A stretch of 27,430 nt of DNA from a virus, in IMG/VR virus record IMGVR_UViG_3300010354_000497, positions 1 to 27,430 of that record; one strand, given 5' to 3'. The number at the start of each line of letters is the position of its first letter. Position 1 is the first letter of the stretch. Below are positions 1 to 7,723 of this stretch, one piece after another. A model generated the notes under the pieces. The model ran no database searches. It saw only the letters and a list, made by a program, of their open reading frames with translations, and had not been told where the DNA came from. The position numbers and the translations under genes are program-made.

Positions 1-21
1 CCCTTTTCCTAGCACATCCAA

Positions 22-47
22 GCCCCTAGACGCCTGCTCTACGGGGC
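22..47 (-). other. Imperfect stem-loop after the last gene
   Basis: Read on the minus strand, GCCCCgTAGA pairs with TCTAGGGGC around a 7-base loop, with one bulged G. It lies about 20 bases after the stop of the 59-residue gene. No run of T follows it, so it is not a standard intrinsic terminator. The remaining bases 1-66 show no gene on either strand. Confidence 0.25.
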
Positions 48-66
48 GGAACCAGGGCCGGGCCGG

Positions 67-246
67 TCAGTCCTCGGGGGGCTGGATGGGGTTGGCTTCG
101 AACTGACGGGTGATCTGCAGGAGCTCGGCCTCGGTGAGGGGGAAGTCCTCGGGGGGACCGATTTGGTCGTTGTACTGGACTGTGCCGTTGAGATAGATGA
201 ATTGAAGCAGGCCGGAAAAGTGAGGCTGTTCGATGGGTTCAGTCAT
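67..246 (-). CDS. Small hypothetical protein (59 aa) after the tail fibre
   Basis: A 59-codon frame begins with ATG two bases after the TGA stop of the giant fibre gene (TGATCATG) and ends in TGA. The product is acidic, begins MTEPIEQPHF and ends NPIQPPED. I do not recognise it. The tight spacing, with no good Shine-Dalgarno of its own, suggests translational coupling to the fibre gene. By position it could be a fibre assembly chaperone or a small tail protein, as small genes after fibre genes often are, but nothing in the sequence proves this. The gene carries a 13-base direct repeat (69-81 and 144-156) that encodes PPED twice. It is probably real because it is open, in operon phase and fills the space. 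Confidence 0.55.
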   Translation of the reverse strand: MTEPIEQPHFSGLLQFIYLNGTVQYNDQIGPPEDFPLTEAELLQITRQFEANPIQPPED

Positions 247-248
247 GA

Positions 249-3200
249 TCAGGAAGCGCGGTAGGTGATAAAGGTGTTAGCGGTGGTTTTACGAGTGATA
301 AATCGTGCCGATGAGTTTGCGGCCACGACCATGTTTCCGATCACGGTATGGGTCGTGTTAGCCGTCACAGTGATGGTGTTTGTAGTAGCAGCAAGGTTGA
401 TTAGCGTCCATTCAAGTGATTGGTTGTTTTGCAGTTCCTGGAACACGCTGTCCATGTTTGTTCCGGTTGGGAGCTGCATCGTGGAAGCAGCTGTCGGTGT
501 TCCCGTGACAATTCCATCGGTCAGGGCAGTGTTTGTAAGGACTGCGGCGTTTGCGGAGAACGTGGTACTCGCAGGTACATGACGCTGCGTGACAACAGTT
601 GCCGTGCGAAGGTCTCCCTGGAAGTAGTTGGGCGCTGTTCCGTTGGCGTAGAAGTTCCACTCTCCTACCGCAGTGTCAAGGTTGGAGTAGAACCCATAGT
701 TGTTGGTAGCACCGGTAAGGTTGCTGTTAGCAAAGAAGCCGTATTGGTTGGTAACAGCACCTCTGAACCCACCAGTGATTGTGCCTTGGTCCGCAAAGAA
801 ATGACGGATGGTTGTTGTGGCTGGCGTTGGGCTTCCAGATGTTCCGTCTGGCCTTGAGGGATTTGAGCGGAAGATGCTGCAGCTATTTGTGACGTCAGTT
901 GCAATCGAGGGTGCATAGTTGATGCCGTTGGCGTTGCTGCTGCCTGTTAGCGGAGCTGCCAAGTTGTAGGCGCCGTTGAGGCCACCGAGGTTTGTCGCTG
1001 CAGAGGCGATTCGACCTGTCGCATCGACCCGCAGTGCTTCCGTTCCACTGGTAGAGAGGCCGAGGATGCCCGCGCTGACTCGGAAGAAGCCAGTGTTGGT
1101 GTCACCAAACGCCGCGCTCGGGGCAGCTGCAGTGCCTGCTGCAAAGGCTGCCGTGCCGCCGATGGTTGGCGATGTGAGTGTCTTGTTGGTGAGCGTCTGC
1201 GTGGCGGTGGTCCTGACGGCATCGGTGCCCGTCAGGTCTGCACTGGCCAGCGCCCTGAAGGTGGGGAATCCGTTGCCTGTAGATGGCGCGGCGAAGAAAA
1301 AGCCCTGTGTCTGGCTGAGCGCGGAAATCGTGAGCGATCCGCTGCCCGTGATCGGACCACCGGTAATGTTCAGAACGTCGTTGAGTCGACCTCCGCCAAC
1401 GCTGGACTGGGCCAGAACATTGACACTGGTGACCGTGCCACTGCCAATGCTGCCGGCTGGTGGCTGGTAAGCGGTTCCTCCGTTGTCCCAAGAAACGGAA
1501 TCAGTGCCTGAAACAATGAAATTGCCGTACCTGTAACTTCCATTTGGGATTTCCCACAGATAAGCACTTGCTGAGCCGACGCCGGCATTTTTGAAAACGT
1601 CGGCAAACGTATAAAGGAATCCCGTCTGATTGGGCAATAGCGGACCAGCAACACCGGTAGATTCCCGATCGATTGAGATTGGAGAGGCTGATCTGACCCC
1701 GTAAACCTGGGAAACAGCTCCTCGGTTAGGAACCTCGATGCTGTAATCGTTGACAGTGCCCTGAGTGAAGAGGTTAAACGTTGCAGCACTAAAGCCAGCA
1801 TCGGTCTGAATAAAGTCAAAGCTGGTGAAATTAGAGCCGCTGAAATTGAAACGCAACGTGGAACCCGAGAATGCTTGGGTCTCGCTTGGGGAAAGGTCGA
1901 TGCTGGCCTTTTGCCTGGCGATTGCGAACGCAGTCTGACCTTTTGCACCAGCCAGACCGGTGCGATTGATCACAAGATCAAGCTCGAACTTAGACGCAGA
2001 GCTTGTTCCGTCGGCAGCTCGGTTTTGTTTCGAGCTGATGAGCAGGCTATCGCAGAGACCAACGATTACCCTGGAGATACTGGCGGAGGTATACGTGACA
2101 TTGATCTCGTTCTTGTTAAGGAGCGGTTCTGTCGCGATAAACGCCAGTTCGTTCAACGCCTCGAAGACTCGGACACCGAGAGCTCCTGTCGATGCCCTGA
2201 CAGCAACCCGCGAATTGATGAACGTCAGGTTGTTAGCAAAGAACTGTCTTCGGCTTGTCGCAATTTGACTTGTGGCTGTCAGCGTGCCAGCAACATCGAG
2301 GTTGACCTGTTGGAACGTGACGGAAGTATTCGGGAAAGACAAATAGCCGGAGTAGTGGACAGCGCCCCACCCCTTGCCAGAAACGGTTGTCGCCGAAGCA
2401 CCGTTGGCAATCAGGATTGGACTTGTGCCCGTATAGCTGGTGCTGCGAACTGTGCCAACAATGTTTGAGTCGCTAGTTCCATATAGGCGGATCTCGATCT
2501 GGCTGCGGGTTGTGGGAACCCGGTTGTTGATGAAAAGAAGCGCCTCGCGGATATTGTTGAAGATGATTGTGCGAACGAACTTGTATTGATCGGAGTTGGC
2601 CTCTCCGCTGGGCTTGGTGCCAGTCCATGTCGCGATGCCATGGATGGCGGCATTGGTTTTGATGTCGGCCCAGATCGGATCGGGGATGCTTACGTAGCTG
2701 GCATTGCCACCACTGGTGGAGACGCTGCCGTCCACGTAGACAATCGACTCCTGGTCGGACATGAAGGCCAGTCGATCCAGGAAGTCGTCCTGGAAGGCGC
2801 CCAGGCCTTCTGGGGTGACAGCCCGGTCGCTGACGGCGGCGGCCACGGCTTCAGCGGTGGTGGCGAGCTCGACGATGCCGGCCTCGGTGGTACTGGCGGC
2901 GGGGAGCTCAGGCAGGAACTTGGCAGGTCCGTAGGGGTTTACGCCCCAGTTGGGCTGACCGGTGATATTGCCGTTGACGATCAGATTCGTGATCGTTGCA
3001 TTGTTCTCAACGGTGATGTTGTCAAACACAGTCGGGAACTCGACCTGATCGATCGGCACGTCCCGGTCGCCGAGGTTCTCGACTGTGATCTCGTTGCCGG
3101 TGGCCAGATCCTGCAGGCCCTGGGGTGTGACGAGGAAACCCTCCTCGTTGAAGCCGCTGCCGTAGACCCTGCCGCCGTTCTTGTTGGTGAAGTAGTAGGT

Positions 3201-5801
3201 GAACTTGTTGAGAGGAGAGAGCTCGAGCTGGTACTCAGGCAGGGACTTGGAGTAGTTCAGGAAGCCGGCCCATTCCCAGGCGTGGCCGAACAGGCGGATG
3301 TTGGAGGGGCGGCGGAACTCGATCGCCCAGTTGCCCCACGCATTCGCAGCGCCGGAGGGGGCACCGAGACCGTCCAGGGCACTGGCGGGATTCCGCTCTC
3401 GGGTGCTGCTGGTCTTGGGCAGCAGGATGGTGTGGGCGTTGGCGGCACTGAAGCCGAGGCTCACCAGCAACGAATGCAGCGCCAGGTAGTCGACACCGCT
3501 GCGCAACTGCTTGCGGATCGCCTCGTCAGTGGACCAGACGGTGGTGAGGTTGTAGCCGCATGTCGCCGAATCAGGATCGTCGTCGTTGTTGAAGATGATG
3601 ATCGGCTGGGTGTTCTTCCAGAAGTCCTCGGGTTTGAACGTGGACTCCATGTGGACAAAGATCTCCTCCCACTTGTTCGGGTCGAAGGTCGTGTCCTGAT
3701 TGGCCTGCTTGCAGCTGTAGGCCTTCAGGTCGCGGCGCACCACGTCGCCGATGCGGTAGATCTGGCCGGTGGCCCAGGTGTTGGCGGCGTTGGCACGGCG
3801 TAGCTCCACCGAGGCCGAACGGATGACACCGGCGCCCTCGGGGGCAATCGAGGCTGCGGAGGCGACCACCAGCAGTTGGCTGTCGCTGATGGTGCCGGTG
3901 ATGCCGCCATCGCCGGGCGTGGTCTGCAGCACGTAGTCGCGGACTGGCGTGCGCGAGCGGCTGATGGTGTTGTTGCAGCGCAGGCTGTAGCGCCGTTCGT
4001 CGACGGAGCGGGTGTCCACCAGGCGGCGGACGTAGATGCGGGCACCAGCCAGCGGGGGGAAGGTACCGGTGTTGAAGCCCTGCGCGTTCACGATCGGATC
4101 ACCAGGGGCTTCGCCGTTGCCGTTCTCGAAGGCGGCGGTGACGACGATGCGGTTGGGGTTGGCTGAGCTCCAAGGGGTGGAGGCAAGCTGAGCCCGGTAG
4201 TCATCACCGCGGGTGTTCTCGACCCAGACCCAGTGGCCGCTGACCAGGGAGTAGCCGTCCTTGTCGAGGAGCTGGGGAACGCCCGGATTGACGGTGCTGT
4301 CGGCGAGGTTTTCCGTCAGGGTGATCGTCGTCGCTGTGTTCGTCGTGGATTCGGCGACGGTGCCCAGGAAGATGCGCCGGACGTTTGCGGTCTTCTCGCT
4401 GAGGTTGGTGGCGACGCGGATGGAGCCGACGTTCCAGCTTGAATCGGAGACGAAGGCAGAGCTCTTGTAGCCCTCGGCCAATGCAGCGCAGCCACCGAAG
4501 TTGCTGTTGCTGTTGGTGACGGTGAGCTCGCCGCCGCTTTGGGTCCAGTGGTGGATGCCCTGGCCGATGGCAAAAACGCTCACCTCCTGCATGATGGCGT
4601 CGTTGATCGCCCGGATGTGGAACGACCTGCGATCGGGATCCATCCGCAGATCATCGGGATCGGCGTTGATGTAGCTGGCGTAGTTGGTGACCGTGGTCCA
4701 GGCCGCGCTCGGGGAAGAGGTGAACTGCTGCCAGCAGCTGAGATCCTTCTGGAGGCTGACGCCGGTGAACTGGGCGAGCACCATCGACTTGAAGCCGGTG
4801 GGCTTGGCACCATCGGCGAAGACACCGCAGAGGCCGTAGTTGCTGCGGATGCTGCAGTTGAAGATGTAGGGGCTGGCCGAGGTTGTGGTGTCGGTTGCCG
4901 CGGTCTGGCTGCCGGAGGCGGGCCTGGGACCGACAATCTCGAACTCGGGGGTGCGTGTGACGGCCAGGGCGGGGTCGAGGCCGCCGGTGTTGTTGGCGCC
5001 GGCAAAGGCGGTGCGGATCTTGCCGTAGAACTCATCGAGCTCCGCCGAGCTGGCAAACTCGAAGCAATGGAGCAGGTGGTGGGAGCTGGTGCTACCCACC
5101 TTGTCCATAAAGGTCAGGCCCCAGTAATAGCCTGTTCCGGTGACCTTGAAGATGGTGCGGCGGTTGCTGCAGTCCGCTGCTTCGGGGGCGGGACTGGGGA
5201 CGGCGTCGGGGCGCAGGATCGTCTTGCGCAGGTCGCTGGACATCGCGACCAGGCTGCAGCCGCGAGGCAGGATGATGCCGCCGGTGGCCGTCGTATTGAA
5301 GGCCTGGAGCTCAGCGTCGGTGGGGATCTTGCCGTTCGTCCATTCCGACACGGAGGAGCCGGCGCCGTTGAGCACGACCGTGGCACCAGGCATCAGGACG
5401 ATGCTGACGAGGTCGTTGTTACCAAGCGGCTGCTGATAGTAGCTTTTGGACGTGATGATACCGGCTTCAATGATGGCGCGGCTGATTGTCTTAAATGGTC
5501 GACTGGGGGTGTAGCCACATTCCAGGCGCTGTAATTCAATACGTTGCGTCGCCGATCCACTTGTGGAGTAACTGCCTGAGACGAACTTATCGCTACCGGT
5601 GTAGAAGTTGACGTAGAGAACGTATGGCGCTGTTAGGGGATCATTGACGACGCTTCCGGCCTCGATCTCGGCAGCGCCGCCGAGCTGACGAACCGCATCA
5701 GTGACGGCAGCGATCTGCCGGCGGAAGCTCGACTGCGCAAGCTCGATGTTGTCGAGCGCACCGGACAGGCCAGCCCTGATGATTTTCGTCACAGCACACA
5801 C
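249..5801 (-). CDS. Giant tail fibre / receptor-binding protein (1850 aa)
   Basis: This is a very long fibre-type protein, probably the main host-recognition appendage at the tail tip. Residues 1-50 are helical (possible attachment region). Residues of about 60-450 contain YVNFYTGSDKF and CGYTPSRPFKTISRAIIEAG, a segment I recall from large structural proteins of T4-like cyanophages and consistent with a right-handed beta-helix. Around residue 970, TEAGIVELATTAEAV is the common fibre repeat. Near residues 1540-1600, LTNKTLTSPTI and FGDTNTGFFRVSAG are typical of distal fibre shafts. The C-terminal part is rich in Thr, Asn and Ala. The start is GTG at 5801, just after an in-frame stop; no clear Shine-Dalgarno is visible and GTG 5792 is an alternative. 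The distal half (249 to about 2600) is clearly less GC-rich than the proximal half. The exact receptor is unknown. Confidence 0.85.
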   Translation of the reverse strand: MCAVTKIIRAGLSGALDNIELAQSSFRRQIAAVTDAVRQLGGAAEIEAGSVVNDPLTAPYVLYVNFYTGSDKFVSGSYSTSGSATQRIELQRLECGYTPSRPFKTISRAIIEAGIITSKSYYQQPLGNNDLVSIVLMPGATVVLNGAGSSVSEWTNGKIPTDAELQAFNTTATGGIILPRGCSLVAMSSDLRKTILRPDAVPSPAPEAADCSNRRTIFKVTGTGYYWGLTFMDKVGSTSSHHLLHCFEFASSAELDEFYGKIRTAFAGANNTGGLDPALAVTRTPEFEIVGPRPASGSQTAATDTTTSASPYIFNCSIRSNYGLCGVFADGAKPTGFKSMVLAQFTGVSLQKDLSCWQQFTSSPSAAWTTVTNYASYINADPDDLRMDPDRRSFHIRAINDAIMQEVSVFAIGQGIHHWTQSGGELTVTNSNSNFGGCAALAEGYKSSAFVSDSSWNVGSIRVATNLSEKTANVRRIFLGTVAESTTNTATTITLTENLADSTVNPGVPQLLDKDGYSLVSGHWVWVENTRGDDYRAQLASTPWSSANPNRIVVTAAFENGNGEAPGDPIVNAQGFNTGTFPPLAGARIYVRRLVDTRSVDERRYSLRCNNTISRSRTPVRDYVLQTTPGDGGITGTISDSQLLVVASAASIAPEGAGVIRSASVELRRANAANTWATGQIYRIGDVVRRDLKAYSCKQANQDTTFDPNKWEEIFVHMESTFKPEDFWKNTQPIIIFNNDDDPDSATCGYNLTTVWSTDEAIRKQLRSGVDYLALHSLLVSLGFSAANAHTILLPKTSSTRERNPASALDGLGAPSGAANAWGNWAIEFRRPSNIRLFGHAWEWAGFLNYSKSLPEYQLELSPLNKFTYYFTNKNGGRVYGSGFNEEGFLVTPQGLQDLATGNEITVENLGDRDVPIDQVEFPTVFDNITVENNATITNLIVNGNITGQPNWGVNPYGPAKFLPELPAASTTEAGIVELATTAEAVAAAVSDRAVTPEGLGAFQDDFLDRLAFMSDQESIVYVDGSVSTSGGNASYVSIPDPIWADIKTNAAIHGIATWTGTKPSGEANSDQYKFVRTIIFNNIREALLFINNRVPTTRSQIEIRLYGTSDSNIVGTVRSTSYTGTSPILIANGASATTVSGKGWGAVHYSGYLSFPNTSVTFQQVNLDVAGTLTATSQIATSRRQFFANNLTFINSRVAVRASTGALGVRVFEALNELAFIATEPLLNKNEINVTYTSASISRVIVGLCDSLLISSKQNRAADGTSSASKFELDLVINRTGLAGAKGQTAFAIARQKASIDLSPSETQAFSGSTLRFNFSGSNFTSFDFIQTDAGFSAATFNLFTQGTVNDYSIEVPNRGAVSQVYGVRSASPISIDRESTGVAGPLLPNQTGFLYTFADVFKNAGVGSASAYLWEIPNGSYRYGNFIVSGTDSVSWDNGGTAYQPPAGSIGSGTVTSVNVLAQSSVGGGRLNDVLNITGGPITGSGSLTISALSQTQGFFFAAPSTGNGFPTFRALASADLTGTDAVRTTATQTLTNKTLTSPTIGGTAAFAAGTAAAPSAAFGDTNTGFFRVSAGILGLSTSGTEALRVDATGRIASAATNLGGLNGAYNLAAPLTGSSNANGINYAPSIATDVTNSCSIFRSNPSRPDGTSGSPTPATTTIRHFFADQGTITGGFRGAVTNQYGFFANSNLTGATNNYGFYSNLDTAVGEWNFYANGTAPNYFQGDLRTATVVTQRHVPASTTFSANAAVLTNTALTDGIVTGTPTAASTMQLPTGTNMDSVFQELQNNQSLEWTLINLAATTNTITVTANTTHTVIGNMVVAANSSARFITRKTTANTFITYRAS

Positions 5802-5824
5802 GGGTCGATGCTGTCACTGTAGCC

Positions 5825-5841
5825 AGCACCAAAATGGTGCT
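5825..5841 (-). other. Stem-loop between tail gene and fibre gene
   Basis: AGCACCA and TGGTGCT form a perfect 7-base stem with a 3-base loop. It overlaps the TAG stop (5840-5842) of the 354-residue gene and lies in the 38-base gap before the fibre start. No T run follows on either strand, so I do not call it a terminator. It could stabilise mRNA or take part in translational control of the fibre gene, which has no visible Shine-Dalgarno. Confidence 0.4.
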
Positions 5842-6904
5842 AGTCAGTTCCCATCTTCAGCGCAATTTCGCCAACGGTCACAAAGTTCAGGGAACCCGCA
5901 ATGATCTCCGGCGCTCGGGTGTTGATTGCCATCGATGTGACCAGCAGCTGCGTGCTGTAGTACAGGTCACCAGGCAGGAGCTCCCCCGCATCGGCCTGAT
6001 CGTCGATCATCCAGAACTGGGCATCCGCCTTGCAGCCTTTCTCGCTCATCAGCAGCAGACGCATCAATATCGTCGTGTCATTCTTGGAAGCACCTGATGG
6101 ATCCAGCAGGTGCTCGCGTGCCACAAGGAAGTCGAGCTGTCCACCGCCGGTGATCAGGCTTTTGATCGAATCGCCGAACTTTTCGCCCACTGCGGTTGTG
6201 TCAACCTCCTGGGCCGTCAGATTCAGGTTCCACTCGCTCAGCTGGCCCTGCACACTCCACAGGCCGCAATCGCCGGAGGGGCTTCCGCTGTTGCAGTCAG
6301 CCGGGCTGATCGGTGACGGCTGATAGACGGGTGCATTGCTGCATACAGAGGCGAGACTGCTTTCGTCATCGGCGCCGCCGATAACGCATAGCTCCAGTGC
6401 GCTTTGGTAGGCCTCGGAGCCAAGTGGCGCCAGGATCAGATTGTCAAAGTCGACTGCAAATAGAGGGACCCGTTCGCCGCTAGCGCCACGCAACGCCGCG
6501 GCCTGCGAGGTGTAGAAGCTGAGGCGATCCAGTTGATCCCGGTAGATGAAGTAATCTCGGCTGACAGCAAGGCCAACGTCTTGGCTGCGCAGGTAGAACG
6601 CTGCCGCATCATTTTCGGCATAGAACGTATCTGCATCACTGGAGATATGGGCCCGGTTGGCGCCAAGCTGCCATGGCCCACCGCGGTACATCGCGTGACC
6701 ATCGGGGCAGCCGGGCTGGCCACTGCCACCGTCGACCGGCAGGCCATCAGTGGAAACGATCGTGACCTGATCACCGCTCCAGTAGCCGGGATTGCGGACG
6801 AGGATGGCGTTACTGGCCAGGTGGACGGCCGTAGTGGGCAGCACTACGGGATCCGGCGCCTCTCGACGCAGCCAGAGCTTGCCGCGGTGCCCCAGGACAG
6901 CCAT
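5840..6904 (-). CDS. Tail protein with tail-tube-like C-terminal half (354 aa)
   Basis: This is a probable structural tail protein between the tail tip genes and the fibre. The start is ATG 6904 in a TGATG overlap with the preceding gene. The C-terminal third (about residues 220-354) has the look of a tail-tube fold: LSEWNLNLTAQEVDTTAVG, then SLITGGGQLDFLV and a long strand-rich end. The motif V-D-T-T-A-x-G-(E/D)-x-F followed by a Gly-Gly stretch is similar to lambda gpV and related tube proteins. The N-terminal two thirds are unrecognised and contain several Cys residues. Together with the next gene upstream it may form a ring or an adaptor that carries the fibre. The family assignment is by eye, and the precise role is not known. 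Confidence 0.65.
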   Translation of the reverse strand: MAVLGHRGKLWLRREAPDPVVLPTTAVHLASNAILVRNPGYWSGDQVTIVSTDGLPVDGGSGQPGCPDGHAMYRGGPWQLGANRAHISSDADTFYAENDAAAFYLRSQDVGLAVSRDYFIYRDQLDRLSFYTSQAAALRGASGERVPLFAVDFDNLILAPLGSEAYQSALELCVIGGADDESSLASVCSNAPVYQPSPISPADCNSGSPSGDCGLWSVQGQLSEWNLNLTAQEVDTTAVGEKFGDSIKSLITGGGQLDFLVAREHLLDPSGASKNDTTILMRLLLMSEKGCKADAQFWMIDDQADAGELLPGDLYYSTQLLVTSMAINTRAPEIIAGSLNFVTVGEIALKMGTD

Positions 6905-7299
6905 CAGAACCCACCGTCAAACGGTCCGGTGACCTGAAAATTGATGCTGCAGGCCGTGACGTCACCCACCCTCACAGGCGTTCCCACCTGGGTGGTGAGG
7001 GCCTTGAACGAGAGGCCTCTGTTCGTGGTGGTGTTGAGGATCAGAGCGATCTGCCGTCCACCGTTGCTGTCGCTGAAGATGCTGTTGACCAGGTCGATGG
7101 TGGTGGGGTCGTCCTCGTCATAGAGAACGGTGGCACTCCCCGTGGCGCCGCGCATCCCTTCGGTGTATTCGCGATCGGAGCTGCCAAGCACCGAACAATC
7201 CAGGGCATCACGATCGACCTGGATCGAGAACTCACGACATTTCGCGATGCGCACACCCTCGAAGCGCATCTCGCCGTTTCTGCCGGTCAGGAGCGACAT
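6904..7299 (-). CDS. Small tail-tube-like protein (131 aa)
   Basis: A short protein whose whole length fits a tail-tube fold. GRNGEMRFEGVRIAKCREFS leads into a strand segment with ALDCSVLGSSDREYTEGMRG and then GSATVLYDEDD. This N-P-G-rich strand pattern (RD-x-LD-x-x-x-LG-x-x-DR) is typical of small tube proteins of the lambda gpV or phage tube superfamily. The gene lies after the J-like gene, whereas the main tube gene is at 18609-19622, so this is probably not the main tube subunit. It may build a terminal ring or fibre collar with the following 354-residue protein. The start ATG 7299 is clear; the end overlaps the next start by one base. Confidence 0.7.
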   Translation of the reverse strand: MSLLTGRNGEMRFEGVRIAKCREFSIQVDRDALDCSVLGSSDREYTEGMRGATGSATVLYDEDDPTTIDLVNSIFSDSNGGRQIALILNTTTNRGLSFKALTTQVGTPVRVGDVTACSINFQVTGPFDGGF

Positions 7300-7318
7300 C
7301 AGGGCCGGGGTGAAGGGA

Positions 7319-7723
7319 TCAGTTCACTCTAAGCTCCAGGCTCAGATTCACTCTTACCGTTGAGATACCAGGGCGGACAGACTCAACGGAAGGTGGATCG
7401 TTTTCCTTGAAGTACCAGCGCAAGCCCTGCTGGGTCAGTGCCTGCAGGCTTGTGAGCAGGGATCCCGTGGCCCCAGCGAAGATCGAATCCGGCAGCTGGA
7501 CCTCGAAGAGGTCCCCCTTGGCGCTCCCGTAGACGTCAACGATCTGCCCTGCCAGTGCGTCGCGGATGTTGTTGAAACCCAGGGACAGCTCACCGTTGGC
7601 GGGCTTGCTGCCCCACAGGCGTAGGCTGACCACCCCGGATTGACTGCGCTGACGACTGGTGGGCCAGCGTGGTGGCGCGAAACGCCTCGAGCTGGGTTGA
7701 ATATCGGGGAAAAGAACAGCCAT
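7319..7723 (-). CDS. Tail-associated hypothetical protein (134 aa)
   Basis: The protein begins MAVLFPDIQPSSRRF and contains RLWGSKPANGELSLGFNNI, then a mixed alpha/beta stretch and a strand-rich end. I recall similar small proteins beside the tail tip genes of siphoviruses, but I cannot name a family with certainty. The chosen start is ATG 7723, which overlaps the TGA of the J-like gene (TGATG), in preference to the GTG one codon earlier; a GGGTGA sequence lies about 7 bases before it. It sits between the J-like gene and the tube-like pair, so a role in tail tip or fibre attachment is an inference from position. Confidence 0.7.
   Translation of the reverse strand: MAVLFPDIQPSSRRFAPPRWPTSRQRSQSGVVSLRLWGSKPANGELSLGFNNIRDALAGQIVDVYGSAKGDLFEVQLPDSIFAGATGSLLTSLQALTQQGLRWYFKENDPPSVESVRPGISTVRVNLSLELRVN

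Noticed and set aside
2586-3803. Long plus-strand open frame (405 codons) opposite the fibre gene
   Set aside because: The translation is low-complexity Gly/Val/Ala/Asp with no domain, typical of the complement of a GC-rich gene. The minus frame has recognisable fibre motifs. Other long plus-strand frames (4539-5534, 8134-9543, 21696-22820, 23566-24609) are rejected for the same reason.
5825-5841. Intrinsic terminator before the fibre gene
   Set aside because: The stem is good but no T run follows on the minus strand.
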